Part shown: in pieces, positions 24,143 through 38,059 of the stretch
Position numbering within the stretch: position 1 is the stretch's first letter
Layout of the letters: every line of letters begins with the position of its first letter
DNA from: Hyperoodon ampullatus
Lineage: Eukaryota > Chordata > Mammalia > Artiodactyla > Ziphiidae
Direction of reading: 5' to 3'
Length of the DNA stretch: 64,000 nucleotides
Assembly (NCBI GenBank): GCA_949752795.1
Contig: CATKHW010000428.1
Span: 434,001 to 498,000 of the forward strand
Notes under the pieces: generated by a model
The model's input: only the letters and a program-made list of their open reading frames with translations
Told to the model about the DNA's origin: nothing
Database searches by the model: none
Position numbers and translations under genes: made by a program

Positions 24143-25881
24143 CAAGCAAGCGGGCAATGCAAATCTGCACTACAAAGAAGTATCACTTCCCACCGGTCAA
24201 AAGGGACATCCACAAAATGTGTAAAAACCAGAAAGGCAAGACAGGCCCTGGAGAACAGGGAGCCTTGTTATGCTGATGGGCGGGATGTAAATTGCCAACT
24301 GCCTCTCTGGAGGAGTGCATTGTGTTCCCTAAAACAAGTAAACAACAGAGCTACAGAGCCAAGGGCACTTCCAGTCTAGGGAATATACCTTGGGAAAACT
24401 GAAAATCAAAAAGACACAGCCACCCCAAAATTTAGGGCTGCACTGCTTACAAGGACCTCCACTTGGGTACACCTTAAATATCCCAGGAAATATAAAAATG
24501 GTTCAAAAAATTGTGGTACTTACGTACGATGGAATATCCCTCAGCCATGAAATCAATGTCATAAGACCAGTAGCAGCAAAATGGGTGGATTCAGGTACGA
24601 TGATTCTAAGTGAAATAAGTCACACAGAAAAAGAAACTTATCATAAGATATCACTTATGAAGATCCTGTAAACATGGCTACACTTGAAATGAGTTAGGAA
24701 AGAGAACAGTGTCTCACATTTAGAAAACACTCTTATGCCTGCTTAAGGGGGAAGGAGAGGTGGGGTGATGCATAAAACCAGAGTTTGATATAAGCACAGG
24801 TACCGTTCCAAAAACCAACTATGGAATAGACAAGACGTACACCTTCCTCAGTGAAAGGGACTCAAATCCCCATATTTCCCGCAGAGGAATATATCTGACT
24901 AGTAAGAATCTTAAAACCTATGTATTGATATGTCTCCGTAAGGGAATCAAGTGTGTCTAGACTGGGATAAATATGGCCGCGAGAATCAGCTCAAACCCAC
25001 TATAAAAAGGAATTTCAAAAACAAAACAAAAAAACTGGGAAATTCTTTACAATTCCTTCAGGGTCTCTGATGAAACCTGAAATGACCCTATCTACAATGA
25101 CAGCTGGATGTGGCATAAGGCTGGACACTTGGGACTGAGAGGATTAGTGAGATTGGGTGAGCAAATGCAGACCCTTTAAAGCAATAATGCATGGCACACA
25201 TTCCATGGGTCCCAACTCTCCAGGTTGAAGGGAATATTACTACAGATATACCATGTACGGGAATCCTAGAGAACGGACACACTGTGAATACGAAAGGTTT
25301 CTAAAACTCAACGAATAGTCCCTCTCCTGGTGCTCCGGTTTGACTTTCCATCTGCTTTATTATCAACCTCCCAACTTGGAGAGACAGCCCCTTTAACCTC
25401 CTGGTTCGCACAGGTTGCCAATTTGGCAGAGGATGAAAGGGAAGAGGGAGAACCAATGAGAGAGTAGCTGTTAGGCATTTGGACGGGCACATATCACTGT
25501 AATTTCCCGGCAGGAAGAAGAATTAACCAAAGTCTCAGCCACCCACCGGGAATCAGTATAGATCCTGAACCAAAATTTTGGACTTGCGGTCAGCTCACCA
25601 AAAACGAGTTGAAAAATGGAGCTCAGGGGCACAGCAATTCACAAACTGGCCGAGTAATAAAGGACAACTATCGTCCAAAAATCTGTTGAGGGAAGGCAAC
25701 GAGGCGGACTTGAAAGCGAGGCAGAATAGCAGGAAACAGATTTCAAGAGGTACGTTGGAATCGCCTTTAAAGCACAGGAAGAGGGGCACAACTTCGACAA
25801 TGATGCACTTGGACAAAAAGGGCGTATGCGTTTTCTCCTGAATATATTCAGGAGAAAACGCATACACCCTTTTTGGCCAAG
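24143..25881 (+). repeat. Satellite unit U15 (1739 bp)
   Basis: L1 block to 25034, retroviral-like block 25035-25807, palindrome 25808-25881 with two unpaired changes (25813 and 25866). GATATACCATG near 25246 is private. Confidence 0.98.
25808..25881. repeat. Imperfect palindrome (U15)
   Basis: Left arm C to A at 25813 and right arm G to A at 25866; these are not mirror positions, so two base pairs are lost. Confidence 0.95.
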
Positions 25882-27625
25882 CAAGCAAGCGGGCAATGCA
25901 AATCTGCACTACAAAGAAGTATCACTTCCCACCGGTCAAAAGGGACATCCACAAAATGTGTAAAAACCAGAAAGGCAAGACAGGCCCTGGAGAACAGGGT
26001 GCCTTGTTATGCTGATGGGCGGGATGTAAATTGCCAACTGCCTCTCTGGAGGAGTGCATTGTGTTCCCTAAAACAAGTAAACAACAGAGCTACAGAGCCA
26101 AGGGCACTTCCAGTCTAGGGAATATACCTTGGGAAAACTGAAAATCAAAAAGACACAGCCACCCCAAAATTTAGGGCTGCACTGCTTACAAGGACCTCAA
26201 CTTGGGTACACCTTAAATATCCCAGGAAATATAAAAATGGTTCAAAAAATTGTGGTACTTACGTACGATGGAATATCCCTCAGCCATGAAATCAATGTCA
26301 TAAGACCAGTAGCAGCAAAATGGGTGGATTCAGGTACGATGATTCTAAGTGAAATAAGTCACAGAGAAAAAGAAACTTATCATAAGACATCACTTATGAA
26401 GATCCTGTAAACATGGCTACACTTGAACTGAGTTAGGAAAGAGAACAGTGTCTCACATTTAGAAAACACTCTTATGCCTGCTTAAGGGGGAAGGAGAGGT
26501 GGGGTGATGCATAAAACCAGAGTTTGATATAAGCACAGGTACCGTTCCAAAAACCAACTATGGAATAGACAAGACCTACACCTTCCTCAGTGAAAGGGAC
26601 TCAAAACCCCATATTTCCCGCAGAGGAATATATCTGACTAGTAAAGTAAGAATCTTAAAACCTATGTATTGATATGTCTCCGTAAGGGAATCAAGTGTGT
26701 CTAGACTGGGATAAATATGGCAGCGAGAATCAGCTCAAACCCACTATAAAAAGGAATTTCAAAAATAAAACAAAAAAACTGGGAAATTCTTTACAATTCC
26801 TTCAGGGTCTCTGATGAAACCTGAAATGACCCTATCTACAATGACAGCTGGATGTGGCATAAGGCTGGACACTTGGGACTGAGAGGATTGGTGAGATTGG
26901 GTGAGCAAATGCAGACCCTTTAAAGCAATAATGCATGGCACACATTCCATGGGTCCCAACTCTCCAGGTTGAAGGGAATATTACTACAGATATAACATGT
27001 ACGGGAATCCTAGAGAACGGACACACTGTGAATACGAAAGGTTTCTAAAACTCAACGAATAGTCCCTCTCCTGGTGCTCCGGTTTGACTTTCCATCTGCT
27101 TTATTATCAACCTCCCAACTTGGAGAGACAGCCCCTTTAACCTCCTGGTTCGCACAGGTTGCCAATTTGGCAGAGGATGAAAGGGAAGAGGGAGAACCAA
27201 TGAGAGAGTAGCTGTTAGGCATTTGGACAGGCACATATCACTGTAATTTCCCGGCAGGAAGAAGAATTAACCAAAGTCTCAGCCACCCACCGGGAATCAG
27301 TATAGATCCTGAACCAAAATTTTGGACTTGCGGTCAGCTCACCAAAAACGAGTTGAAAAATGGAGCTCAGGGGCACAGCAATTCACAAACTGGCCGAGTA
27401 ATAAAGGACAACTATCGTCCAAAAATCTGTTGAGGGAAGGCAACGAGGCGGACTTGAAAGCGAGGCAGAATAGCAGGAAACAGATTTCAAGAGGTACGTT
27501 GGAATCGCCTTTAAAGCACAGGAAGAGGGGCACAACTTCGACAATGATGCACTTGGCCAAAAAGGGCGTATGCGTTTTCTCCTGAATATATTCAGGAGAA
27601 AACGCATACGCCCTTTTTGGCCAAG
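25882..27625 (+). repeat. Satellite unit U16 (1744 bp, 5-bp insertion)
   Basis: L1 block to 26778 with the insertion near 26640-26650, retroviral-like block 26779-27551, palindrome 27552-27625 (perfect). It is the last unit, moving right, to carry the 5-bp insertion. Confidence 0.98.
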
Positions 27626-29364
27626 CAAGCAAGCGGGCAATGCAAATCTGCACTACAAAGAAGTATCACTTCCCACCGGTCAAAAGGGACATCCACAAAA
27701 TGTGTAAAAACCAGAAAGGCAAGACAGGCCCTGGAGAACAGGGAGCCTTGTTATGCTGATGGGCGGGATGTAAATTGCCAACTGCCTCTCTGGAGGAGTG
27801 CATTGTGTTCCCTAAAACAAGTAAACAACAGAGCTACAGAGCCAAGGGCACTTCCAGTCTAGGGAATATACCTTGGGAAAACTGAAAATCAAAAAGACAC
27901 AGCCACCCCAAAATTTAGGGCTGCACTGCTTACAAGGACCTCAACTTGGGTACACCTTAAATATCCCAGGAAATATAAAAATGGTTCAAAAAATTGTGGT
28001 ACTTACGTACGATGGAATATCCCTCAGCCATGAAATCAATGTCATAAGACCAGTAGCAGCAAAATGGGTGGATTCAGGTACGATGATTCTAAGTGAAATA
28101 AGTCACACAGAAAAAGAAACTTATCATAAGATATCACTTATGAAGATCCTGTAAACATGGCTACACTTGAACTGAGTTAGGAAAGAGAACAGTGTCTCAC
28201 ATTTAGAAAACACTCTTATGCCTGCTTAAGGGGGAAGGAGAGGTGGGGTGATGCATAAAACCAGAGTTTGATATAAGCACAGGTACCGTTCCAAAAACCA
28301 ACTATGGAATAGACAAGACCTACACCTTCCTCAGTGAAAGGGACTCAAAACCCCATATTTCCCGCAGAGGAATATATCTGACTAGTAAGAATCTTAAAAC
28401 CTATGTATTGATATGTCTCCTTAAGGGAATCAAGTGTGTCTAGACTGGGATAAATATGGCAGCGAGAATCAGCTCAAACCCACTATAAAAAGGAATTTCA
28501 AAAATAAAACAAAAAAACTGGGAAATTCTTTACAATTCCTTCAGGGTCTCTGATGAAACCTGAAATGACCCTATCTACAATGACAGCTGGATGTGGCATA
28601 AGGCTGGACACTTGGGACTGAGAGGATTGGTGAGATTGGGTGAGCAAATGCAGACCCTTTAAAGCAATAATGCATGGCACACATTCCATGGGTCCCAACT
28701 CTCCAGGTTGAAGGGAATATTACTACAGATATAACATGTTCGGGAATCCTAGAGAACGGACACACTGTGAATACGAAAGGTTTCTAAAACTCAACGAATA
28801 GTCCCTCTCCTGGTGCTCCGGTTTGACTTTCCATCTGCTTTATTATCAACCTCCCAACTTGGAGAGACAGCCCCTTTAACCTCCTGGTTCGCACAGGTTG
28901 CCAATTTGGCAGAGGATGAAAGGGAAGAGGGAGAACCAATGAGAGAGTAGCTGTTAGGCATTTGGACGGGCACATATCACTGTAATTTCCCGGCAGGAAG
29001 AAGAATTAACCAAAGTCTCAGCCACCCACCGGGAATCAGTATAGATCCTGAACCAAAATTTTGGACTTGCGGTCAGCTCACCAAAAACGAGTTGAAAAAT
29101 GGAGCTCAGGGGCACAGCAATTCACAAACTGGCCGAGTAATAAAGGACAACTATCGTCCAAAAATCTGTTGAGGGAAGGCAACGAGGCGGACTTGAAAGC
29201 GAGGCAGAATAGCAGGAAACAGATTTCAAGAGGTACGTTGGAATCGCCTTTAAAGCACAGGAAGAGGCGCACAACTTCGACAATGATGCACTTGGCCAAA
29301 AAGGGCGTATGCGTTTTCTCCTGAATATATTCAGGAGAAAACGCATACGCCCTTTTTGGCCAAG
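27626..29364 (+). repeat. Satellite unit U17 (1739 bp)
   Basis: L1 block to 28517, retroviral-like block 28518-29290, palindrome 29291-29364 (perfect). First unit of the constant-length core. CATGTTCGGG near 28735 is shared with U21, U22, U23, U30, U33 and U36. CTCCTTAAGGG near 28416 is shared with U18. Confidence 0.98.
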
Positions 29365-31103
29365 CAAGCAAGCGGGCAATGCAAATCTGCACTACAAAGA
29401 GGTATCACTTCCCACCGGTCAAAAGGGACATCCACAAAATGTGTAAAAACCAGAAAGGCAAGACAGGCCCTGGAGAACAGGGAGCCTTGTTATGCTGATG
29501 GGCGGGATGTAAATTGCCAACTGCCTCTCTGGAGGAGTGCATTGTGTTCCCTAAAACAAGTAAACAACAGAGCTACAGAGCCAAGGGCACTTCCAGTCTA
29601 GGGAATATACCTTGGGAAAACTGAAAATCAAAAAGACACAGCCACCCCAAAATTTAGGGCTGCACTGCTTACAAGGACCTCCACTTGGGTACACCTTAAA
29701 TATCCCAGGAAATATAAAAATGGTTCAAAGAATTGTGGTACTTACGTACGATGGAATATCCCTCAGCCATGAAATCAATGTCATAAGACCAGTAGCAGCA
29801 AAATGGGTGGATTCAGGTGCGATGATTCTAAGTGAAATAAGTCACACAGAAAAAGAAACTTATCATAAGATATCACTTATGAAGATCCTGTAAACATGGC
29901 TACACTTGAAATGAGTTAGGAAAGAGAACAGTGTCTCACATTTAGAAAACACTCTTATGCCTGCTTAAGGGGGAAGGAGAGGTGGGGTGATGCATAAAAC
30001 CAGAGTTTGATATAAGCACAGGTACCGTTCCAAAAACCAACTATGGAATAGACAAGACCTACACCTTCCTCAGTGAAAGGGACTCAAAACCCCATATTTC
30101 CCGCAGAGGAATATATCTGACTAGTAAGAATCTTAAAACCTATGTATTGATATGTCTCCTTAAGGGAATCAAGTGTGTCTAGACTGGGATAAATATGGCA
30201 GCGAGAATCAGCTCAAACCCACTATAAAAAGGAATTTCAAAAATAAAACAAAAAAACTGGGAAATTCTTTACAATTCCTTCAGGGTCTCTGATGAAACCT
30301 GAAATGACCCTATCTACAATGACAGCTGGATGTGGCATAAGGCTGGACACTTGGGACTGAGAGGATTAGTGAGATTGGGTGAGCAAATGCAGACCCTTTA
30401 AAGCAATAATGCATGGCACACATTCCATGGGTCCCAACTCTCCAGGTTGAAGGGAATATTACTACAGATATAACATGTACGGGAATCCTAGAGAACGGAC
30501 ACACTGTGAATACGAAAGGTTTCTAAAACTCAATGAATAGTCCCTCTCCTGGTGCTCCGGTTTGACTTTCCATCTGCTTTATTATCAACCTCCCAACTTG
30601 GAGAGACAGCCCCTTTAACCTCCTGGTTCGCACAGGTTGCCAATTTGGCAGAGGATGAAAGGGAAGAGGGAGAACCAATGAGAGAGTAGCTGTTAGGCAT
30701 TTGGACGGGCACATATCACTGTAATTTCCCGGCAGGAAGAAGAATTAACCAAAGTCTCAGCCACCCACCGGGAATCAGTATAGATCCTGAACCAAAATTT
30801 TGGACTTGCGGTCAGCTCACCAAAAACGAGTTGAAAAATGGAGCTCAGGGGCACAGCAATTCACAAACTGGCCGAGTAATAAAGGACAACTATCGTCCAA
30901 AAATCTGTTGAGGGAAGGCAACGAGGCGGACTTGAAAGCAAGGCAGAATAGCAGGAAACAGATTTCAAGAGGTACGTTGGAATCGCCTTTAAAGCACAGG
31001 AAGAGGGGCACAACTTCGACAATGATGCACTTGGCCAAAAAGGGCGTATGCGTTTTCTCCTGAATATATTCAGGAGAAAACGCATACGCCCTTTTTGGCC
31101 AAG
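29365..31103 (+). repeat. Satellite unit U18 (1739 bp)
   Basis: L1 block to 30256, retroviral-like block 30257-31029, palindrome 31030-31103 (perfect). The set CTCCACTTGGG, CAAAGAATTG, GGTGCGATG, GAGGATTAGTGAG and CAATGAATAG is the same as in U24 and U26. Confidence 0.98.
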
Positions 31104-32842
31104 CAAGCAAGCGGGCAATGCAAATCTGCACTACAAAGAAGTATCACTTCCCACCGGTCAAAAGGGACATCCACAAAATGTGTAAAAACCAGAAAGGCAA
31201 GACAGGCCCTGGAGAACAGGGAGCCTTGTTATGCTGATGGGCGGGATGTAAATTGCCAACTGCCTCTCTGGAGGAGTGCATTTTGTTCCCTAAAACAAGT
31301 AAACAACAGAGCTACAGAGCCAAGGGCACTTCCAGTCTAGGGAATATACCTTGGGAAAACTGAAAATCAAAAAGACACAGCCACCCCAAAATTTAGGGCT
31401 GCACTGCTTACAAGGACCTCAACTTGGGTACACCTTAAATATCCCAGGAAATATAAAAATGGTTCAAAAAATTGTGGTACTTACGTACGATGGAATATCC
31501 CTCAGCCATGAAATCAATGTCATAAGACCAGTAGCAGCAAAATGGGTGGATTCAGGTGCGATGATTCTAAGTGAAATAAGTCACACAGAAAAAGAAACTT
31601 ATCATAAGATATCACTTATGAAGATCCTGTAAACATGGCTACACTTGAAATGAGTTAGGAAAGAGAACAGTGTCTCACATTTAGAAAACACTCTTATGCC
31701 TGCTTAAGGGGGAAGGAGAGGTGGGGTGGTGCATAAAACCAGAGTTTGATATAAGCACAGGTACCGTTCCAAAAACCAACTATGGAATAGACAAGACCTA
31801 CACCTTCCTCAGTGAAAGGGACTCAAAACCCCATATTTCCCGCAGAGGAATATATCTGACTAGTAAGAATCTTAAAACCTATGTATTGATATGTCTCCGT
31901 AAGGGAATCAAGTGTGTCTAGACTGGGATAAATATGGCAGCGAGAATCAGCTCAAACCCACTATAAAAAGGAATTTCAAAAATAAAACAAAAAAACTGGG
32001 AAATTCTTTACAATTCCTTCAGGGTCTCTGATGAAACCTGAAATGACCCTATCTACAATGACAGCTGGATGTGGCATAAGGCTGGACACTTGGGACTGAG
32101 AGGATTGGTGAGATTGGGTGAGCAAATGCAGACCCTTTAAAGCAATAATGCATGGCACACATTCCATGGGTCCCAACTCTCCAGGTTGAAGGGAATATTA
32201 CTACAGATATAACATGTACGGGAATCCTAGAGAACGGACACACTGTGAATACGAAAGGTTTCTAAAACTCAACGAATAGTCCCTCTCCTGGTGCTCCGGT
32301 TTGACTTTCCATCTGCTTTATTATCAACCTCCCAACTTGGAGAGACAGCCCCTTTAACCTCCTGGTTCGCACAGGTTGCCAATTTGGCAGAGGATGAAAG
32401 GGAAGAGGGAGAACCAATGAGAGAGTAGCTGTTAGGCATTTGGACGGGCACATATCACTGTAATTTCCCGGCAGGAAGAAGAATTAACCAAAGTCTCAGC
32501 CACCCACCGGGAATCAGTATAGATCCTGAACCAAAATTTTGGACTTGCGGTCAGCTCACCAAAAACGAGTTGAAAAATGGAGCTCAGGGGCACAGCAATT
32601 CACAAACTGGCCGAGTAATAAAGGACAACTATCGTCCAAAAATCTGTTGAGGGAAGGCAACGAGGCGGACTTGAAAGCGAGGCAGAATAGCAGGAAACAG
32701 ATTTCAAGAGGTACGTTGGAATCGCCTTTAAAGCACAGGAAGAGGGGCACAACTTCGACAATGATGCACTTGGCCAAAAAGGGCGTATGCGTTTTCTCCT
32801 GAATATATTCAGGAGAAAACGCATACGCCCTTTTTGGCCAAG
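31104..32842 (+). repeat. Satellite unit U19 (1739 bp)
   Basis: L1 block to 31995, retroviral-like block 31996-32768, palindrome 32769-32842 (perfect). GCATTTTGTTCC near 31278, GGTGCGATG near 31556 and GGTGGTGC near 31725 are shared with U25 and U27. Confidence 0.98.
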
Positions 32843-34581
32843 CAAGCAAGCGGGCAATGCAAATCTGCACTACAAAGAAGTATCACTTCCCACCGGTCAA
32901 AAGGGACATCCACAAAATGTGTAAAAACCAGAAAGGCAAGACAGGCCCTGGAGAACAGGGAGCCTTGTTATGCTGATGGGCGGGATGTAAATTGCCAACT
33001 GCCTCTCTGGAGGAGTGCATTGTGTTCCCTAAAACAAGTAAACAACAGAGCTACAGAGCCAAGGGCACTTCCAGTCTAGGGAATATACCTTCGGAAAACT
33101 GAAAATCAAAAAGACACAGCCACCCCAAAATTTAGGGCTGCACTGCTTACAAGGACCTCAACTTGGGTACACCTTAAATATCCCAGGAAATATAAAAATG
33201 GTTCAAAAAATTGTGGTACTTACGTACGATGGAATATCCCTCAGCCATGAAATCAATGTCATAAGACCAGTAGCAGCAAAATGGGTGGATTCAGGTACGA
33301 TGATTCTAAGTGAAATAAGTCACAGAGAAAAAGAAACTTATCATAAGACATCACTTATGAAGATCCTGTAAACATGGCTACACTTGAACTGAGTTAGGAA
33401 AGAGAACAGTGTCTCACATTTAGAAAACACTCTTATGCCTGCTTAAGGGGGAAGGAGAGGTGGGGTGATGCATAAAACCAGAGTTTGATATAAGCACAGG
33501 TACCGTTCCAAAAACCAACTATGGAATAGACAAGACCTACACCTTCCTCAGTGAAAGGGACTCAAAACCCCATATTTCCCGCAGAGGAATATATCTGACT
33601 AGTAAGAATCTTAAAACCTATGTATTGATATGTCTCCGTAAGGGAATCAAGTGTGTCTAGACTGGGATAAATATGGCAGCGAGAATCAGCTCAAACCCAC
33701 TATAAAAAGGAATTTCAAAAATAAAACAAAAAAACTGGGAAATTCTTTACAATTCCTTCAGGGTCTCTGATGAAACCTGAAATGACCCTATCTACAATGA
33801 CAGCTGGATGTGGCATAAGGCTGGACACTTGGGACTGAGAGGATTGGTGAGATTGGGTGAGCAAATGCAGACCCTTTAAAGCAATAATGCATGGCACACA
33901 TTCCATGGGTCCCAACTCTCCAGGTTGAAGGGAATATTACTACAGATATAACATGTACGGGAATCCTAGAGAACGGACACACTGTGAATACGAAAGGTTT
34001 CTAAAACTCAACGAATAGTCCCTCTCCTGGTGCTCCGGTTTGACTTTCCATCTGCTTTATTATCAACCTCCCAACTTGGAGAGACAGCCCCTTTAACCTC
34101 CTGGTTCGCACAGGTTGCCAATTTGGCAGAGGATGAAAGGGAAGAGGGAGAACCAATGAGAGAGTAGCTGTTAGGCATTTGGACGGGCACATATCACTGT
34201 AATTTCCCGGCAGGAAGAAGAATTAACCAAAGTCTCAGCCACCCACCGGGAATCAGTATAGATCCTGAACCAAAATTTTGGACTTGCGGTCAGCTCACCA
34301 AAAACGAGTTGAAAAATGGAGCTCAGGGGCACAGCAATTCACAAACTGGCCGAGTAATAAAGGACAACTATCGTCCAAAAATCTGTTGAGGGAAGGCAAC
34401 GAGGCGGACTTGAAAGCAAGGCAGAATAGCAGGAAACAGATTTCAAGAGGTACGTTGGAATCGCCTTTAAAGCACAGGAAGAGGGGCACAACTTCGACAA
34501 TGATGCACTTGGCCAAAAAGGGCGTATGCGTTTTCTCCTGAATATATTCAGGAGAAAACGCATACGCCCTTTTTGGCCAAG
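32843..34581 (+). repeat. Satellite unit U20 (1739 bp)
   Basis: L1 block to 33734, retroviral-like block 33735-34507, palindrome 34508-34581 (perfect). ACCTTCGGAAAAC near 33087 and CATAAGACATC near 33342 are shared with U21. Confidence 0.98.
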
Positions 34582-36320
34582 CAAGCAAGCGGGCAATGCA
34601 AATCTGCACTACAAAGAAGTATCACTTCCCACCGGTCAAAAGGGACATCCACAAAATGTGTAAAAACCAGAAAGGCAAGACAGGCCCTGGAGAACAGGGA
34701 GCCTTGTTATGCTGATGGGCGGGATGTAAATTGCCAACTGCCTCTCTGGAGGAGTGCATTGTGTTCCCTAAAACAAGTAAACAACAGAGCTACAGAGCCA
34801 AGGGCACTTCCAGTCTAGGGAATATACCTTCGGAAAACTGAAAATCAAAAAGACACAGCCACCCCAAAATTTAGGGCTGCACTGCTTACAAGGACCTCAA
34901 CTTGGGTACACCTTAAATATCCCAGGAAATATAAAAATGGTTCAAAAAATTGTGGTACTTACGTACGATGGAATATCCCTCAGCCATGAAATCAATGTCA
35001 TAAGACCAGTAGCAGCAAAATGGGTGGATTCAGGTACGATGATTCTAAGTGAAATAAGTCACAGAGAAAAAGAAACTTATCATAAGACATCACTTATGAA
35101 GATCCTGTAAACATGGCTACACTTGAACTGAGTTAGGAAAGAGAACAGTGTCTCACATTTAGAAAACACTCTTATGCCTGCTTAAGGGGGAAGGAGAGGT
35201 GGGGTGATGCATAAAACCAGAGTTTGATATAAGCACAGGTACCGTTCCAAAAACCAACTATGGAATAGACAAGACCTACACCTTCCTCAGTGAAAGGGAG
35301 TCAAAACCCCATATTTCCCGCAGAGGAATATATCTGACTAGTAAGAATCTTAAAACCTATGTATTGATATGTCTCCGTAAGGGAATCAAGTGTGTCTAGA
35401 CTGGGATAAATATGGCAGCGAGAATCAGCTCAAACCCACTATAAAAAGGAATTTCAAAAATAAAACAAAAAAACTGGGAAATTCTTTACAATTCCTTCAG
35501 GGTCTCTGATGAAACCTGAAATGACCCTATCTACAATGACAGCTGGATGTGGCATAAGGCTGGACACTTGGGACTGAGAGGATTGGTGAGATTGGGTGAG
35601 CAAATGCAGACCCTTTAAAGCAATAATGCATGGCACACATTCCATGGGTCCCAACTCTCCAGGTTGAAGGGAATATTACTACAGATATAACATGTTCGGG
35701 AATCCTAGAGAACGGACACACTGTGAATACGAAAGGTTTCTAAAACTCAACGAATAGTCCCTCTCCTGGTGCTCCGGTTTGACTTTCCATCTGCTTTATT
35801 ATCAACCTCCCAACTTGGAGAGACAGCCCCTTTAACCTCCTGGTTCGCACAGGTTGCCAATTTGGCAGAGGATGAAAGGGAAGAGGGAGAACCAATGAGA
35901 GAGTAGCTGTTAGGCATTTGGACGGGCACATATCACTGTAATTTCCCGGCAGGAAGAAGAATTAACCAAAGTCTCAGCCACCCACCAGGAATCAGTATAG
36001 ATCCTGAACCAAAATTTTGGACTTGCGGTCAGCTCACCAAAAACGAGTTGAAAAATGGAGCTCAGGGGCACAGCAATTCACAAACTGGCCGAGTAATAAA
36101 GGACAACTATCGTCCAAAAATCTGTTGAGGGAAGGCAACGAGGCGGACTTGAAAGCGAGGCAGAATAGCAGGAAACAGATTTCAAGAGGTACGTTGGAAT
36201 CGCCTTTAAAGCACAGGAAGAGGGGCACAACTTCGACAATGATGCACTTGGCCAAAAAGGGCGTATGCGTTTTCTCCTGAATATATTCAGGAGAAAACGC
36301 ATACGCCCTTTTTGGCCAAG
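34582..36320 (+). repeat. Satellite unit U21 (1739 bp)
   Basis: L1 block to 35473, retroviral-like block 35474-36246, palindrome 36247-36320 (perfect). The L1 half matches U20; the retroviral half has CATGTTCGGG like U22 and U23. Confidence 0.98.
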
Positions 36321-38059
36321 CAAGCAAGCGGGCAATGCAAATCTGCACTACAAAGAAGTATCACTTCCCACCGGTCAAAAGGGACATCCACAAAATGTGT
36401 AAAAACCAGAAAGGCAAGACAGGCCCTGGAGAACAGGGAGCCTTGTTATGCTGATGGGCCGGATGTAAATTGCCAACTGCCTCTCTGGAGGAGTGCATTG
36501 TGTTCCCTAAAACAAGTAAACAACAGAGCTACAGAGCCAAGGGCACTTCCAGTCTAGGGAATATACCTTGGGAAAACTGAAAATCAAAAAGACACAGCCA
36601 CCCCAAAATTTAGGGCTGCACTGCTTACAAGGACCTCAACTTGGGTACACCTTAAATATCCCAGGAAATATAAAAATGGTTCAAAAAATTGTGGTACTTA
36701 CGTACGATGGAATATCCCTCAGCCATGAAATCAATGTCATAAGACCATTAGCAGCAAAATGGGTGGATTCAGGTACGATGATTCTAAGTGAAATAAGTCA
36801 CACAGAAAAAGAAACTTATCATAAGATATCACTTATGAAGATCCTGTAAACATGGCTACACTTGAACTGAGTTAGGAAAGAGAACAGTGTCTCACATTTA
36901 GAAAACACTCTTATGCCTGCTTAAGGGGGAAGGAGAGGTGGGGTGATGCATAAAACCAGAGTTTGATATAAGCACAGGTACCGTTCCAAAAACCAACTAT
37001 GGAATAGACAAGACCTACACCTTCCTCAGTGAAAGGGACTCAAAACCCCATATTTCCCGCAGAGGAATATATCTGACTAGTAAGAATCTTAAAACCTATG
37101 TATTGATATGTCTCCGTAAGGGAATCAAGTGTGTCTAGACTGGGATAAATATGGCAGCGAGAATCAGCTCAAACCCACTATAAAAAGGAATTTCAAAAAT
37201 AAAACAAAAAAACTGGGAAATTCTTTACAATTCCTTCAGGGTCTCTGATGAAACCTGAAATGACCCTATCTACAATGACAGCTGGATGTGGCATAAGGCT
37301 GGACACTTGGGACTGAGAGGATTGGTGAGATTGGGTGAGCAAATGCAGACCCTTTAAAGCAATAATGCATGGCACACATTCCATGGGTCCCAACTCTCCA
37401 GGTTGAAGGGAATATTACTACAGATATAACATGTTCGGGAATCCTAGAGAACGGACACACTGTGAATACGAAAGGTTTCTAAAACTCAACGAATAGTCCC
37501 TCTCCTGGTGCTCCGGTTTGACTTTCCATCTGCTTTATTATCAACCTCCCAACTTGGAGAGACAGCCCCTTTAACCTCCTGGTTCGCACAGGTTGCCAAT
37601 TTGGCAGAGGATGAAAGGGAAGAGGGAGAACCAATGAGAGAGTAGCTGTTAGGCATTTGGATGGGCACATATCACTGTAATTTCCCGGCAGGAAGAAGAA
37701 TTAACCAAAGTCTCAGCCACCCACCGGGAATCAGTATAGATCCTGAACCAAAATTTTGGACTTGCGGTCAGCTCACCAAAAACGAGTTGAAAAATGGAGC
37801 TCAGGGGCACAGCAATTCACAAACTGGCCGAGTAATAAAGGACAACTATCGTCCAAAAATCTGTTGAGGGAAGGCAACGAGGCGGACTTGAAAGCGAGGC
37901 AGAATAGCAGGAAACAGATTTCAAGAGGTACGTTGGAATCGCCTTTAAAGCACAGGAAGAGGGGCACAACTTCGACAATGATGCACTTGGCCAAAAAGGG
38001 CGTATGCGTTTTCTCCTGAATATATTCAGGAGAAAACGCATACGCCCTTTTTGGCCAAG
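36321..38059 (+). repeat. Satellite unit U22 (1739 bp)
   Basis: L1 block to 37212, retroviral-like block 37213-37985, palindrome 37986-38059 (perfect). GGATGGGCAC near 37658 is shared only with U23. GGGCCGG near 36457 and ACCATTAGC near 36744 are private. Confidence 0.98.
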
